The position numbers and the translations under genes were made by a program. The notes beneath the pieces were generated by a model. It searched no databases. It saw nothing but the letters and a program-made list of their open reading frames with translations, and had not been told where the DNA came from. Positions 32,567 to 43,135 of a DNA stretch of 64,000 nt are shown piece by piece. This stretch comes from Dipteris shenzhenensis. Lineage: Eukaryota > Polypodiophyta > Polypodiopsida > Gleicheniales. The stretch lies in the NCBI GenBank assembly GCA_047967505.1, contig CM106540.1; one strand, 5' to 3'. Every line of letters starts with the position of its first letter. Positions within the stretch are counted from its first letter, which is position 1.

Positions 32567-34248
32567 ATCTAATACGGTGTTTTATGCTCATGCATAAGCA
32601 AGAGCGTATGTCTCTTTCTCTTATGCTTATGCTTATGCATGAGCATATGTCTCCCTCTTTCAATCTCTTTTCCTCTGAGCTCTTTTCCCCCCTCTTTCCT
32701 CTCTTTCAATTTCTTTTTCTTTCTTTTTCTTTTATGCTTAAGCTTTCTCTCTTTTTCTTTTATGCTTATATGCTCATGCATAAGAATAAGCATATGCTTT
32801 GTTTCCTTTCCCTCTTCTTCCTCTTATGCATAAGCATAAGCATATGTGTCCTTCTCTTATGCTCATGCATAAGCATAAGCATGAGCATATGTCTCCTTCT
32901 CTTATGCTCATGCATAAGCATAAGCATAAGCATGAGCATATGACTCCTTCTCTTATGCTTATGCTTATGCATGAGCATATGTCTCCCTCTTTCAATCTCT
33001 TTTCCTCTTTTCCTCTCTCTTTCCCCCCCTCTTTCCTCTCTTTCAATCTCTTTTTCTTTTATGCTCAAGCTTTCTCTCTTTTTCTTTTACGTAATATGCT
33101 CATGCATAAGCATAAGCATATGATTTCTTTCCTTTCCCTCTTCTTCCTCTTATGCATAAGCATAAGCATATGTCTCCTTCTCTTATGCTCATGCATAAGG
33201 ATAAGCATGAGCATATGTTTCCTTTTCTTATGCTCATGCATAAGCATAAGCATAAGCATGAGCATATGTCTCCTTCTCTTATGCTTATGCTTTTCCATGA
33301 GCATATGTCTCCCTCTTTCAATCTCTTTTCCTCTTTTCCTCTCTCTTTCCCCCCCTCTTTCCTCTCTTTCAATTTCTTTTTCTTGCTTTTTCTTTTATGC
33401 TTAAGCTTTCGCTCTTTTTCTTTTATGCTCATATGCTCATGCATAAGCATAAGCATAAGCATATGCTTTGTTTCCTTTCCCTCTTCTTTCTCTTATGCAT
33501 AAGCATAAGCATATGTCTCCTTCTCTTATGCTCATGCATAAGCATAAGCATGAGCATGTGTTTCCTTCTCTCATGCTCATGCATAAGCATAAGCATAAGC
33601 ATGAGCATATGTCTCCTTCTCTGATGCTTATGCTTATGCATGAGCATATGTCTCCCTCTTTCAATCTCTTTTTCTCTTTCCCTCTCTCTTTCCCCCCCCT
33701 CTTTCCTCTCTTTCAATCCCTTTTTTGCTCTTTTTCTTTTATGCTTAAGCTTTCTCTCTTTTTCTTTTATGCTTATATGCTCATGCATAAGCATATGCAT
33801 ATGCTTTGTTTCCTTTCCCTCTTCTTCCTCTTATGCATAAGCATAAGCATATGTCTCCTTCTCTTATGCTCATGCATAAGCATAAGCATGAGCATATGTC
33901 TCCTTCTCTTATGCTCATGCATAAGCATAAGCATAAGCATAAGCATGAGCATATGTCTCCTTCTCTTATGCTTATGCTTATGCATGAGCATATGTCTCCC
34001 TCTTTCAATCTCTTTTCCTCTTTTCCTTGTTTCCCTCTAAGCATAAGCATATGTCTCCTTCTCTTATGCTCATGCATAAGCATAAGCATAAGCATATCTT
34101 TTCATAAGCATTTTCTCTCATGAGCATGTGTCATTTTCCTCTTTTCCTCTATCTTTCTCCCCCTCTTCCCCCTCTTTCGATCTCTTTTCATAAGCATATG
34201 TATTTGCCTATGCTTAAGCTTTCTCTCTTTTTCTTTTATGCTCATATG
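32567..34248. repeat. AAGCAT hairpin array (major copy)
   Basis: The block opens with ATCTAATACGGT and then alternates CTCTTTCAATCTC-type pyrimidine spacers with hairpin units. In each unit ATGCTCATGC and GCATGAGCAT (perfect 10-base inverted arms) flank ATAAGC repeats, joined by ATGTCTCCTTCTCTT. A longer period of roughly 0.3-0.4 kb, ending in TTTCTTTTATGCTTAAGCTT, repeats several times. The open frames on both strands (His-Lys-His-Glu or Ser-Ile-Cys-Leu repeats) are artefacts. The array continues at 35.53-35.95 and 41.51-41.66 kb, split by the copia insertion. Confidence 0.85.
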
Positions 34249-34600
34249 TGTTGAGATATCGAGCTCCACTCATGATATGCTAGGGTGACTGTTGTGCATT
34301 TATGTCACCGACTTATTAGCTGCAGATGCGGTTGGTACACCGCCCATGAATAATAGCTGGATGACAGCTATCCTTATCTACTCTAGTTTGTGGCTCAGTT
34401 AGTAAGCCACCTTAGTTAGTTGATTTTGGTTTGAGACCCACATATAGGGTTCTTCTATTTCTTTGTACTAGAGTTCTTTTGGCTTTCACAAAAAAGAAGA
34501 GGAAAACTATTTTCAGCCTCCACCTTTGTGTGTATTCCCCCATTGTGCATGTGAGAAAGCCACAAGTGAGACTCCTTCTCTCTCTCCCACTATCTTCACA
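34249..34600 (+). repeat. Extra copia LTR in the truncated duplicate
   Basis: 352 bp, TG...CA, followed by TGGTATCAGAGC (34,601-34,612). ATATG precedes it, the same 5 bases that flank the full element, because the flank was copied in the duplication. Confidence 0.9.
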
Positions 34601-35127
34601 TGGTATCAGAGCCTTGTTCGTGGTAAGGAGCTCAAGAAAGCAAACCAAGTTCGCGGTGTCCTGGTAAGAGGACCAGTGTTGCTTTCCTATTTCGAGTTTG
34701 GGAGCAAATCTCTGCAGGTAGCACAACCAGAAGTGCAAGAGTGCACTGTCTCAGATTGAGACACCCTTCGCGGTGTGGCGACAGCGCAATATATGCTGTG
34801 GGAGACTTTATTTTTCTGATTCGAGGCCATTTCGGGGCCCGTTTTGAAGGCGGAATTTATTCGTAGGCACTCAGAAAAAGGCCCTGTTTTGGCTGTGCGA
34901 CCACTGCACGGCTAAGTGGTGAAAAGTTGCCATAGAAATTGCATCGTATGCATGTGTGCAGAGATATTGGGAGTTGTAGAATCATGCTTGTTGCCTGTTG
35001 ATGCAAAATCGTCACTAGGAAGTGATTGTGTGGTGAAATACCACTTTCGTCAGTTTTGCAGATCTGCCCGTGTGAGGCAAAAGCTGTGTCTTTTGCAATG
35101 ACAGGATATTTTGCAGTGTTTTGTAAT

Positions 35128-35505
35128 GGCATCTGATTCTCTTTCACAGATTGTCACTGAAAAGCTTGACAAGAACAACTTCTAGGCATGGAAGTTTAGA
35201 ATGACGAATTTCCTTATGGGAAAAGGCTATTGGGAGTTCATTACAGGAAATGAAGAAGAACCTGTTCTTCCTAATGTTCCCAATCAACAGGAAATGCAGG
35301 CATTTAAAGGATGGCATGAGAGAGCCACGAAAGTTATGTACTAGCTGTCTATCAGTATTTCGGACTCCATGATTGTGCATATTCAGGATGCAAGTACGCC
35401 AAAGGAGGCATGGGATACTTTGGCAAAAATGTACAGCACAAATATGCAAGCCAGGAAAATGCAGCTCAAACAGGAGTTGCACAATGTGCAGAGAGAAAAT
35501 TTGAA
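35128..35505 (+). pseudogene. Truncated gag in the duplicated copy
   Basis: The same gag start as in the full element (MASDSLSQIVTEKLDKNNF), but with TAG in place of a Gln codon right after it at about 35,183 and another TAG in place of Trp near 35,342. It breaks off at 35,505 into array sequence. It is non-functional. Confidence 0.8.
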
Positions 35506-35952
35506 TCCCTTTTTGCTCTTTTTCTTTTATGCTTATATGCTCATGCATAAGCATATGCATATGCTTTGTTTCCTTTCCCTCTTCTTCCTCTTATGAATAA
35601 GCCTAAGCATATGTCTCCTTCTCTTATGCTCATGCATAAGCATAAGCATGAGCATATGTCTCCTTCTCTTATGCTTATGCTTATGCATGAGCATATGTCT
35701 CCCTCTTTCAATCTCTTTTCCTCTTTTCCTTGTTTCCCTCTAAGCATAAGCATATGTCTCCTTCTCTTATGCTCATGCATAAGCATAAGCATAAGCATAT
35801 CTTTTCATAAGAATTTTCCTCTCATGAGCATGTCTCATTTTCCTCTTTTCCTCTCTCTTTCTCCCCCTCTTGCCCCTCTTTCGATCTCTTTTCATAAGCA
35901 TATGTATTTGCCTATGCTTAAGCTTTCTCTCTTTTTCTTTTATGCTCATATG

Positions 35953-36304
35953 TGTTGAGATATCGAGCTCCACTCGTGATATGCCAGGGTGACTGTTGTG
36001 CATTTATGTCACCGACTTATTAGCTGCAGATGCGGTTGGTACACCACCCACGAATAATAGCTGGATGATAGCTATCCTTATCTACTCTAGTTTGTGGCTC
36101 AGTTAATAAGCCACCTTAGTTAGTTGAGTTAGGTTTGAGACCCACATATAGGGTTCTTCTATTTCTTTGTACTAGAGTTCTTTTGGCTTTCACAAAAAAG
36201 AAGAGGAAAACTGTTTTCAGCCTCCTCCTTTGTGTGTATTCCCCCATTGTGCATGTGAGAAAGCCGCAAGTGAGACTCCTTCCCTCTCTCCCACTATCTT
36301 CACA
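35953..36304 (+). repeat. 5' LTR of full copia element
   Basis: 352 bp, TGTTGAGATATCG to TATCTTCACA; TSD ATATG just upstream. The LTR should hold the promoter, but no clear TATA box was identified. Confidence 0.9.
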
Positions 36305-36316
36305 TGGTATCAGAGC
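36305..36316 (+). promoter_or_regulatory. Primer binding site
   Basis: TGGTATCAGAGC immediately after the LTR; initiator Met tRNA type. Confidence 0.9.
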
Positions 36317-36829
36317 CTTGTTCGTGGTAAGGAGCTCAAGAAAGCAAACCAAGTTCGCGGTGTCCTGGTAAGAGGACCAGTGTTGCTTTCCTATTTCGAG
36401 TTTGGGAGCAAATCTCTGCAGGTAGCACAGCCAGAGGTGCAAGAGTGCACTGTCTCAGATTGAGACACCCTTCGCGGTGTGGCGAGAGCGCAATATATGC
36501 TGCGGGAGACTTTATTTTTCTGATTTGAGGCCATTTCGGGGCCCATTTTGAAGGCAGAATTTCTTCGCAGGCACTCAGAAAAAGGCCCTGTTTTGGCTGT
36601 GCGACCACTGCACGGCTAGTCGGTGAAAAGTTGCCACAGAAATTGCATCGTATGCCTATGTGCAGAGATATTGGGAGTTGCAGAATCATGCTTGTTGCCT
36701 GTTAATGCAAAATCATCACTAGGAAGTGATTGCGTGGTGAAATACCACTTTCGTCAGTTTTGCAGATCTGCCCGTGTGAGGCAAAAGCTGTGTCTTTTGC
36801 AGTGACAGAATATTTTGCGGTGTTCTATA

Positions 36830-37411
36830 ATGGCATCTGATTCTCTTTCACAGATTGTCACTGAAAAGCTTGACAAGAACAACTTCCAAGCATGGAAGTT
36901 TAGAATGATGAATTTCCTTATGGGAAAAGGCTATTGGGAGTTCATTACAGGAAATGAAGAAGAACCTGTTCTTCCTAATGTTCCCAATCAACAGGAAATG
37001 CAGGCATTTAAAGGATGGCATGAGAGAGCCAGGAAAGTTATGTACTGGCTGTCTATCAGTATTTCGGACTCCATGATTGTGCATATTCAGGATGCAAGTA
37101 TGCTAAAGGAGGCATGGGATACTTTGGCAAAAATGTACAGCACAAATATGCAAGCCAGGAAAATGCAGCTCAAACAGGAGTTGCACAATGTGCAGAGAGA
37201 AAATTTGAGCATAAATGACTACCACATGAAGGTGAAGAAAATGGCATATGCACTTGCTTCCATTGGGTCGCCAGTGGAAGATGATGATCTAGTTTCTATG
37301 ACCTTGAATGGTCTAGGAAAGGATTATGCACAGTTCCGAACATCCATTGCCGTCCGTGAAAAATTTCCTGATTTTGAAGAGTTGTTTGCTCTTCTAATTT
37401 ATGAAGAGTAG
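36830..37411 (+). CDS. gag (copia), first open part
   Basis: ATG at 36,830 opens MASDSLSQIVTEKLDKNNFQ; the UBN2/gag region continues through LGKDYAQFRTSIAVREK and stops at TAG 37,409-37,411. The same frame continues after the stop with Arg/Gly-rich sequence (RGRGR) and a CCHC zinc knuckle. Gag packages the RNA in virus-like particles. About 540 bases of leader lie between the primer site and this start. Confidence 0.85.
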   Translation: MASDSLSQIVTEKLDKNNFQAWKFRMMNFLMGKGYWEFITGNEEEPVLPNVPNQQEMQAFKGWHERARKVMYWLSISISDSMIVHIQDASMLKEAWDTLAKMYSTNMQARKMQLKQELHNVQRENLSINDYHMKVKKMAYALASIGSPVEDDDLVSMTLNGLGKDYAQFRTSIAVREKFPDFEELFALLIYEE

Positions 37412-38671
37412 AGAAATGGGGGTGCATCTTCTTCAGGAGGAACTTCAAAAGAAACTGTCTTCTACTCAAATGCTGGAAGAGGTAGAGGTAGAGGTAGAGG
37501 AGGCTGATCTGCAGGCCGTGGTAGAAATCAAAATATGCAGCAAACTCAAGAAAACCAGTCCTATGCAGGAGGACGTGGTAACTCTAAAGGTAGGGGGAGC
37601 CAAAGAGGCCGTGGTGGATGGCAGAGAGGCCAAAATGCAAACAGCAATGTTGAATGCTACTATTGTGGTAAAATGGGTCATATGGCTAAGGACTGCTACA
37701 AAAAGCAGAATGACATTATGAATGGAAAATTGCAGCAAGGCAATTATGCATCTTCCAGTAGACAGGGTGATGACAGAAATGAGCATCTATTTATGGTGCA
37801 GCATATGACCAACTCTGTGACAAGTGCAGAAGAATGAAATGATGTGTGGTATGTTGACTTAGGTGCATCAAACCACATGACAGGTCATGCAGAATGGATG
37901 TAGGATGCAAGGAAAATGGAAAAGCCAGGATTTGTGGAGACTGGTGATGATACTGCACATCCTATTGTGCAGATTGGTAAAATTCCTTTGTCTATGTAGG
38001 ATGGGAAAAAGAAATACTTGTTCGATGTATTTCATGTCCCGAACATCACCAAGAACCTAGTTTCTGTTGGTCAAATGGTTGAGTAGGGCTTGCAGGTCAG
38101 ATTTAATCCTCATGGATGCTTTGTTGAGGATATGAAAAATAACGGTCGCTTGATAGCAAAAGGAAAGAAGAAGGGCAGGATGTTTATGTTGGATGCGGAC
38201 ATGCCTGAATTGAGTGTAGCAATGTTTGCACATGGGACCGGTGTAGTTGTAGATATTGATATCTGGCACAAACGCATTGGTCATGTTAATATACAGCGAC
38301 TTAAATCAATGCAAGCCCAAAATATTGTTGCAGGATTGCCTAAATTCAAGGTTGCAGAAATGCACAAGGTTTGTGAAGCCTGTCAATTTGGAAAACAGGC
38401 AAGGAAACCTTTTCCTAGGCATGTTTAAGAGAGTAAAAAGCCATTGGAATTAATCCATTCTGATGTGTGGACTACTAAAGCTGCATCTATTGGAGGCTGT
38501 CACTATTTTGTCACATTTATTGATGACTTCAACAGAAAACTTTGGGTGTATTTTATGAAAAAGAAAAGTGAAGTGTTTGGGCACTTCAAAGCTTTTAAAT
38601 CTATGGGTGAAAAAGAAACAGGCCTGCAAATAAAATGCCTAAGGTCAGATGGAGGGGGAGAGTACCTCTGA
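37412..38671 (+). pseudogene. gag C-terminus, protease and integrase N-terminal half with stops
   Basis: The frame of gag continues here but is broken by stops at 37,505 (TGA), 37,835 (TGA), 37,901 (TAG), 37,997 (TAG), 38,084 (TAG), 38,426 (TAA) and 38,669 (TGA). Between them are the zinc knuckle CYYCGKMGHMAKDC, a protease active site changed to VDLGASNHM (Leu for the usual Ser after Asp), the integrase zinc-binding region WHKRIGHVN ... CEACQFGKQ, and the catalytic part LIHSDVW, FIDDFNRKLWVYF. There is no frameshift in 1.26 kb, only substitutions. Confidence 0.85.
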
Positions 38672-41194
38672 AATGAGTTTGCAAGGTTCTTGCAGGAGCA
38701 TGGTATAAAGCAGCAATATTCATGCAGTCATACCCCACAGCAAAATGGAATTGCAGAAAGGAAAAACAGGCATATTGGAGAGGTATCTCGGGCCATGCTA
38801 AATGAAAAAGATCTACCAGATTATTATTGGGCTGAAGCAGTTGCTACAGCAGTTTATATAATGAATAGGACTCCCATTGCAGCAATACATGGCATGACGC
38901 TAGAGGAGATGTATACTGGTAGGAAACCAGACATTTCTCATTTGAAAATTTTTGGTTGCATTGCCTATGTTCATGTGCCAGATGAGTTGAGGTCCAAGTT
39001 GGATCCAAAAGCTGAGAAGTGCGTCTTTATTGGTTATTCTCTACAGCAGAAAGGGTATAGATGCTATAACCCTTCTACACGAAAGCTCACAGTGAGCAGA
39101 GATGTTGTTTTTGATGAGATGAGCAGCTGGTATAAACCAGTAAATGTGATGATTGATGTAGATGCACAAAATGGTAATGCTGCACAGAATTCACAACAGC
39201 AATCACAAAATATCAGTGGACCTACAATGTCCTCTAGCAGTGGTTCACATACTTCGCCATGGACAGGCAGATTGAGATCAGGAGAATCTCCTCAAAGCAA
39301 TGCAGATAGTGGTATGCAGGTATCACGAAAAGGAAAAGAGAAGGTAGATCAGCCCATGTTTGATGTAAATGCAGGTCACTCTTATGTGGATGGTGAATCC
39401 AGTGGCTCAGAACAGAGCATTGATGATGATTTGGGTATTCCTTCTGTTGTTACACCTAGAGTAAGGAAGACCAGGGATGTTTTGAGAGCACCTGGAAGTG
39501 AGCTTATTTTGCGCAGGTCTACCAGGGTTAAGTATCCTGTGGATAGGCTGAAATATGATGGATTTACAGCCATTCACTATGCCTATATGGTCAAAGTGAT
39601 ACAGGAACTAGAACCCACTTCTTATGAGCAAGCCATGGGAAATGAAAAATGGGAGAAAGCCATGGATGAAGAAATGGATGCCTTGGAAGCAAATGCTACA
39701 TGGGAATTGGTGCCTTTGCCTAAAGACAAGAATGCAATTGGCTGTAAGTGGGTTTATAAGATCAAGCACAATGCAGATGGTTCTGTGAATAGATACAAGG
39801 CAAGATTAGTTGTGAAGGGGTATGCACAGACATATGGCATTGATTATGAAGAAACTTTCAGTCCAGTTGCAAGGATGGCAATCGTAAGAGCAGCCATTGC
39901 TATGGCTGCATCTAAGGGATGGTCTTTACATCAAATGGATGTAAAGAATGCCTTCTTGCATGGTGATCTGCAAGAAGAGGTCTTTATGGAGCAGCCACTA
40001 GGTTATGTTCATGCTCTTCATCCTGAGTTTGTTTGCAGGTTGAAGAAAGCCTTGTATGGCTTGAAGCAAGCACCTAGAGCATGGTCTGACAAGATAGGAC
40101 AATATCTTGTCACTATTGGCTTTCAGATTTCCAAGGAAGATTTCTCACTCTATGTGAGAAAAACAGAGAAAGGTATTATGCTGCTTGTCATTTATGTTGA
40201 TGATTTGATCATCACAGGTGATAGTGATGAAGATATCCTTCATGTGAAAATGCTATTGAGGCAGAAGTTTGAGATGAAGGATTTGGGAGAGCTGCGTTAT
40301 TTCTTGGGCATTGAGGTGATTAGATCACCAAGTGGGATACAGCTCTCGCAAAGGCAGTATGGATTGGACATGCTGTCCAAATATGGGATGGCAGGCTGTA
40401 AGCCTATTTCAGTTCCTTTGGAGCAGAATGTGAAGTTGAGCACAGATGCAGGTGAGCTTTTGGAAGACCCTACTATGTACAGACGCATAGTAGGAAGTTT
40501 GATTTATATGACTATTACCAGGCCAGATCTAAGCTATGCTGTTGGATTGGTAAGTCAGTTTATGCAGGCTCCAAGGAAACCGCATTTGGATGTGGCTAGA
40601 TGCATACTCAGGTATGTGAAGTCCACATTGCAATATGGACTATTTTATGAGGCTGGGGTTCAGATACAGTTGCATGGATACACTAATGCTGATTGGGATG
40701 GTAGTATTTTTGATAGACGATCTACCTGTGGATATGTGTTCTCTTTTGGGAGTGCTGCAGTCACTTGGAGAAGCAAGAAACAGCCTACAGTTGCCTTGTC
40801 AAGCACAGAGGCTGAGTACAGGGGTGTAGCAATGGCTGCATGTGAGGTATCTTGGTTGCATAAGCTACTCTATGATATGCATCAGTCTACAGATGGGCCA
40901 GTTGTCATTTATTGTGACAACATGAGCAGCATACACTTGGCAAATAACCCAGTCTATCATGCTAGAACAAATCACATTGAGGTGCATTATCACTATGTGC
41001 GGGAGAAGGTTTTACTAGGTCTTATTGATCTAGTTTATGTCAGCACAGAGGATCAAGTAGCTGACATATTCACGAACGCATTGGGCACAGAGAAGCTGCG
41101 CAAGTTCAGAGACCTGCTTGGTGTGCAGGAATTGGGATTGAGCTCGAGGGGGAGTGTTGAGATATCGAGCTCCACTCGTGATATGCCAGGGTGA
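38672..41194 (+). CDS. pol second half: integrase C-terminus, reverse transcriptase, RNase H
   Basis: 840 open codons. They start in integrase (EHGIKQQYSCSHTPQQNGIA) and pass through a Ser/Gln-rich linker to reverse transcriptase: YKARLVVKGYAQTYGIDYEE, QMDVKNAFLHGDLQEEVF, LYGLKQAPRAW and the YVDDLIITGD active site. RNase H follows (RRSTCGYVFSFGSAAVTW, ALSSTEAEYRG), ending VADIFTNALGTEKL. The stop lies inside the 3' LTR, so the last codons read purine-tract and LTR sequence. Reverse transcriptase and RNase H copy the RNA into DNA. This half looks intact, in contrast to the region upstream. Confidence 0.9.
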   Translation, partial: NEFARFLQEHGIKQQYSCSHTPQQNGIAERKNRHIGEVSRAMLNEKDLPDYYWAEAVATAVYIMNRTPIAAIHGMTLEEMYTGRKPDISHLKIFGCIAYVHVPDELRSKLDPKAEKCVFIGYSLQQKGYRCYNPSTRKLTVSRDVVFDEMSSWYKPVNVMIDVDAQNGNAAQNSQQQSQNISGPTMSSSSGSHTSPWTGRLRSGESPQSNADSGMQVSRKGKEKVDQPMFDVNAGHSYVDGESSGSEQSIDDDLGIPSVVTPRVRKTRDVLRAPGSELILRRSTRVKYPVDRLKYDGFTAIHYAYMVKVIQELEPTSYEQAMGNEKWEKAMDEEMDALEANATWELVPLPKDKNAIGCKWVYKIKHNADGSVNRYKARLVVKGYAQTYGIDYEETFSPVARMAIVRAAIAMAASKGWSLHQMDVKNAFLHGDLQEEVFMEQPLGYVHALHPEFVCRLKKALYGLKQAPRAWSDKIGQYLVTIGFQISKEDFSLYVRKTEKGIMLLVIYVDDLIITGDSDEDILHVKMLLRQKFEMKDLGELRYFLGIEVIRSPSGIQLSQRQYGLDMLSKYGMAGCKPISVPLEQNVKLSTDAGELLEDPTMYRRIVGSLIYMTITRPDLSYAVGLVSQFMQAPRKPHLDVARCILRYVKSTLQYGLFYEAGVQIQLHGYTNADWDGSIFDRRSTCGYVFSFGSAAVTWRSKKQPTVALSSTEAEYRGVAMAACEVSWLHKLLYDMHQSTDGPVVIYCDNMSSIHLANNPVYHARTNHIEVHYHYVREKVLLGLIDLVYVSTEDQVADIFTNALGTEKLRKFRDLLGVQELGLSSRGSVEISSSTRDMPG

Positions 41195-41506
41195 CTGTTG
41201 TGCATTTATGTCACCGACTTGTTAGCTGCAGATGCGGTTGGTACACCGCCCATGAATAATAGCTGGATGACAACTATCCTTATCTACTCTAGTTTGTGGC
41301 TCAGTTAGTAAGCCACCTTAGTTAGTTGAGTTTGGTTTGAGACCCACATATAGGGTTCTTCTATTTCTTTGTACTAGAGTTCTTTTGGCTTTCACAACTA
41401 AGAAGAGGAAAACTGTTTTCAGCCTCCACCTTTGTGTGTATTCCCCCATTGTGCATGTGAGAAAGCCGCAAGTGAGACTCCTTCCCTCTCTCCCACTATC
41501 TTCACA
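41155..41506 (+). repeat. 3' LTR of full copia element
   Basis: 352 bp, preceded by GAGGGGGAG and followed by ATATG, where the AAGCAT array resumes. Confidence 0.9.
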
Positions 41507-41660
41507 ATATGCTCATGCATAAGCATAAGCATAAGCATGAGCATGAGCATAAGCTTTCTCTCCCTCTTCCCCCTCTTTTGATCATAAGCATATGTATTTG
41601 CCTATGCCTATACCTATGCCTATGCCCATGCTTATGTTTTTTTTTTATTTTTTGTTTTCG
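41507..41660. repeat. Right remnant of the AAGCAT array
   Basis: After the target duplication, CTCATGCATAAGC units continue and fade into TATGCCTATGCCTATG and a T run at about 41,637. This shows that the copia element split the array. Confidence 0.8.
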
Positions 41661-41689
41661 TGTTTGTGTCTACATTAGACATGGGATCA

Positions 41690-43135
41690 TGTTGCATGTC
41701 CAACGAGTATGGATAGCCTGGCAGGAGGAGCCATCACGATCTCTATGCTCCAGAGGACTTCGATTCCTCTCAAGCAACACCTCAGGGGCCTACACCTAGG
41801 ACTCGACTCCTCTTGGACATAGCACTATGACTATCCCTTGGGGAACTCCTTTGCTAGCAGCCCATGGCTTTGTCGGGAGTCCCGAGAAGTTTGTAGCATA
41901 GATGGGCGATGAGGAGGCAGTGAGATTCTTCTCTCTTCTATCTCAAAGGCCCTCAGCAATTCCCTCTCCTACATCGATGGCTGGACCTACTGCCTAGCCG
42001 TCCCCTCGTGCCCCTTCGACCGAGAGGTCATCACCTGCACCTGCCTATCATAAGGGAAGAAAGAGTAGGAGGGGTCGCTTAAGCTGTGCTGATTCGGGAG
42101 ATGTAGATGAATCAGCACACTCACATTCCTACAGGTCTCCACTTGGTCCCGAGACAAAGTATCAGTCAAGCTCCTTGCCCTCTCCTACTCCCACTACTAC
42201 TCCTTGCTCCAGAAGCCCTCACACAGCTTCCACTCACTTTGACTTTGCCACTATCATGAGTTCTCCTTACCCAGTCGTGGACCTCTCCTATCAAATCAGG
42301 GCTGCCAGAGAGATAATAGAAGATAGAAAGGGCAAAGCAATGATGGCTACCATGAGGCGGTTGATGAGCCACCACTTCAAGAGCGGCATTGCTACTAATT
42401 GGCAGTATCAACATGACCAAAAGAAGTAGGCGATCATCGATGAATTTAAAAAAAAATACCCTAACCCGACAAATTGGTAGTTCAATGAGAATTATATGTG
42501 AGAGCGCATGGGTTTGGTCTTGAAGCATCGTAGATCAACCTTGTGTACTTCCATCACAAAGGGGATGGCTAAACCCAACTGGGCAGACAAAGCTCATTGG
42601 AAGTTCTTAAATGTTTGAGGATCAAAGGAGGGCTAGGTTGCGAGGAGATGATTGGATGCCATAGGTACTTTGCACTTTGGTGCAGGCGGATGGTTGGCAT
42701 TTGAGGCAACCGTGGTAAGTCTACTTCTTCTCATTTAATGTATTGTTCTATTTGTTTTACTGCATATTACATGCACTTTATCTAACTCTCATAAATTGGA
42801 TCCACAGCAAGCTACGATGGGTCATCTTCCTATGGATGCAGAGATGCAATGCGTGTTTCGCATAGGAACAAAGCTGTGGTTTATTGAGCAGGAGGCAATG
42901 GGAGCGACGATTGATTGGGCTGAGGTGGCTACTCACACGATATAAGTCTACTCCTACTTTTAATCTCACTTTTTAAATTGTTTTATTCTTTAAGTTCCAA
43001 TCTAATTTTCAATTAATATGGTTTCACTCTTAGGGTCAAAGCTCTAGCATCCCATCACCAGAGGTGAGCGATCATGAGGGCCAGGGATCAGGTGCACCTG
43101 GCGAGGGTCAGGAAGCAGGGTTCTCGTTTCAAAAC
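41690..43135 (+). pseudogene. Degraded plus-strand multi-exon gene, cut at its 3' end
   Basis: Coding-like segments on the plus strand include VVDLSYQIRAAREIIEDRKG and, with stops, IIDEFKKKYPNPTNW, ERMGLVLKHRRSTLCTSITK and MAKPNWADKAHWKF. Candidate splice sites are GTG|GTAAGTC at 42,715 and CACAG|CAAGC at 42,809. The next exon reads MGHLPMDAEMQCVFRIGTKL. A further acceptor at about 43,035 opens SSSIPSPEVSDHEGQGSG, which ends at about 43,135 where the minus-strand reading frame begins. The K-W-x-NP-x-W and conserved Trp/Lys blocks recall transposon-associated plant proteins, but no family is certain. Confidence 0.4.

Larger units (their letters stand above)
33715..37210 (+). repeat. Tandem duplication of array edge + LTR + gag 5' end
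   Basis: The segment 33,715-35,505 is repeated as 35,506-37,210, with LTR starts 1,704 bp apart (34,249 and 35,953). The junction at about 35,505 joins gag codons to CCCTTTTTGCTCTTTTTC of the array. The right-hand copy has lost about 86 bp from the hairpin repeats. Confidence 0.85.
35953..41506 (+). mobile_element. Full-length Ty1/copia retrotransposon
   Basis: Two 352 bp LTRs (35,953-36,304 and 41,155-41,506) are flanked by the duplication ATATG (35,948-35,952 and 41,507-41,511). A primer binding site follows the 5' LTR and a polypurine tract (GAGGGGGAG, 41,146-41,154) precedes the 3' LTR. The coding order is gag, protease, integrase, reverse transcriptase, RNase H (copia). LTRs differ at only a few positions. 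The second half of pol is open, but the first half has several stop codons, so the copy is not autonomous. Confidence 0.9.

Noticed and set aside
32579-34248. Telomere-like repeat
   Set aside because: The hexamer is AAGCAT with hairpin arms, not TTTAGGG, and lies inside an interspersed array.
32434-35960. Long open frames rich in His-Lys-His-Glu or Ser-Ile-Cys-Leu
   Set aside because: The AAGCAT repeat is free of stops in several frames at once, so the frames are a composition effect.
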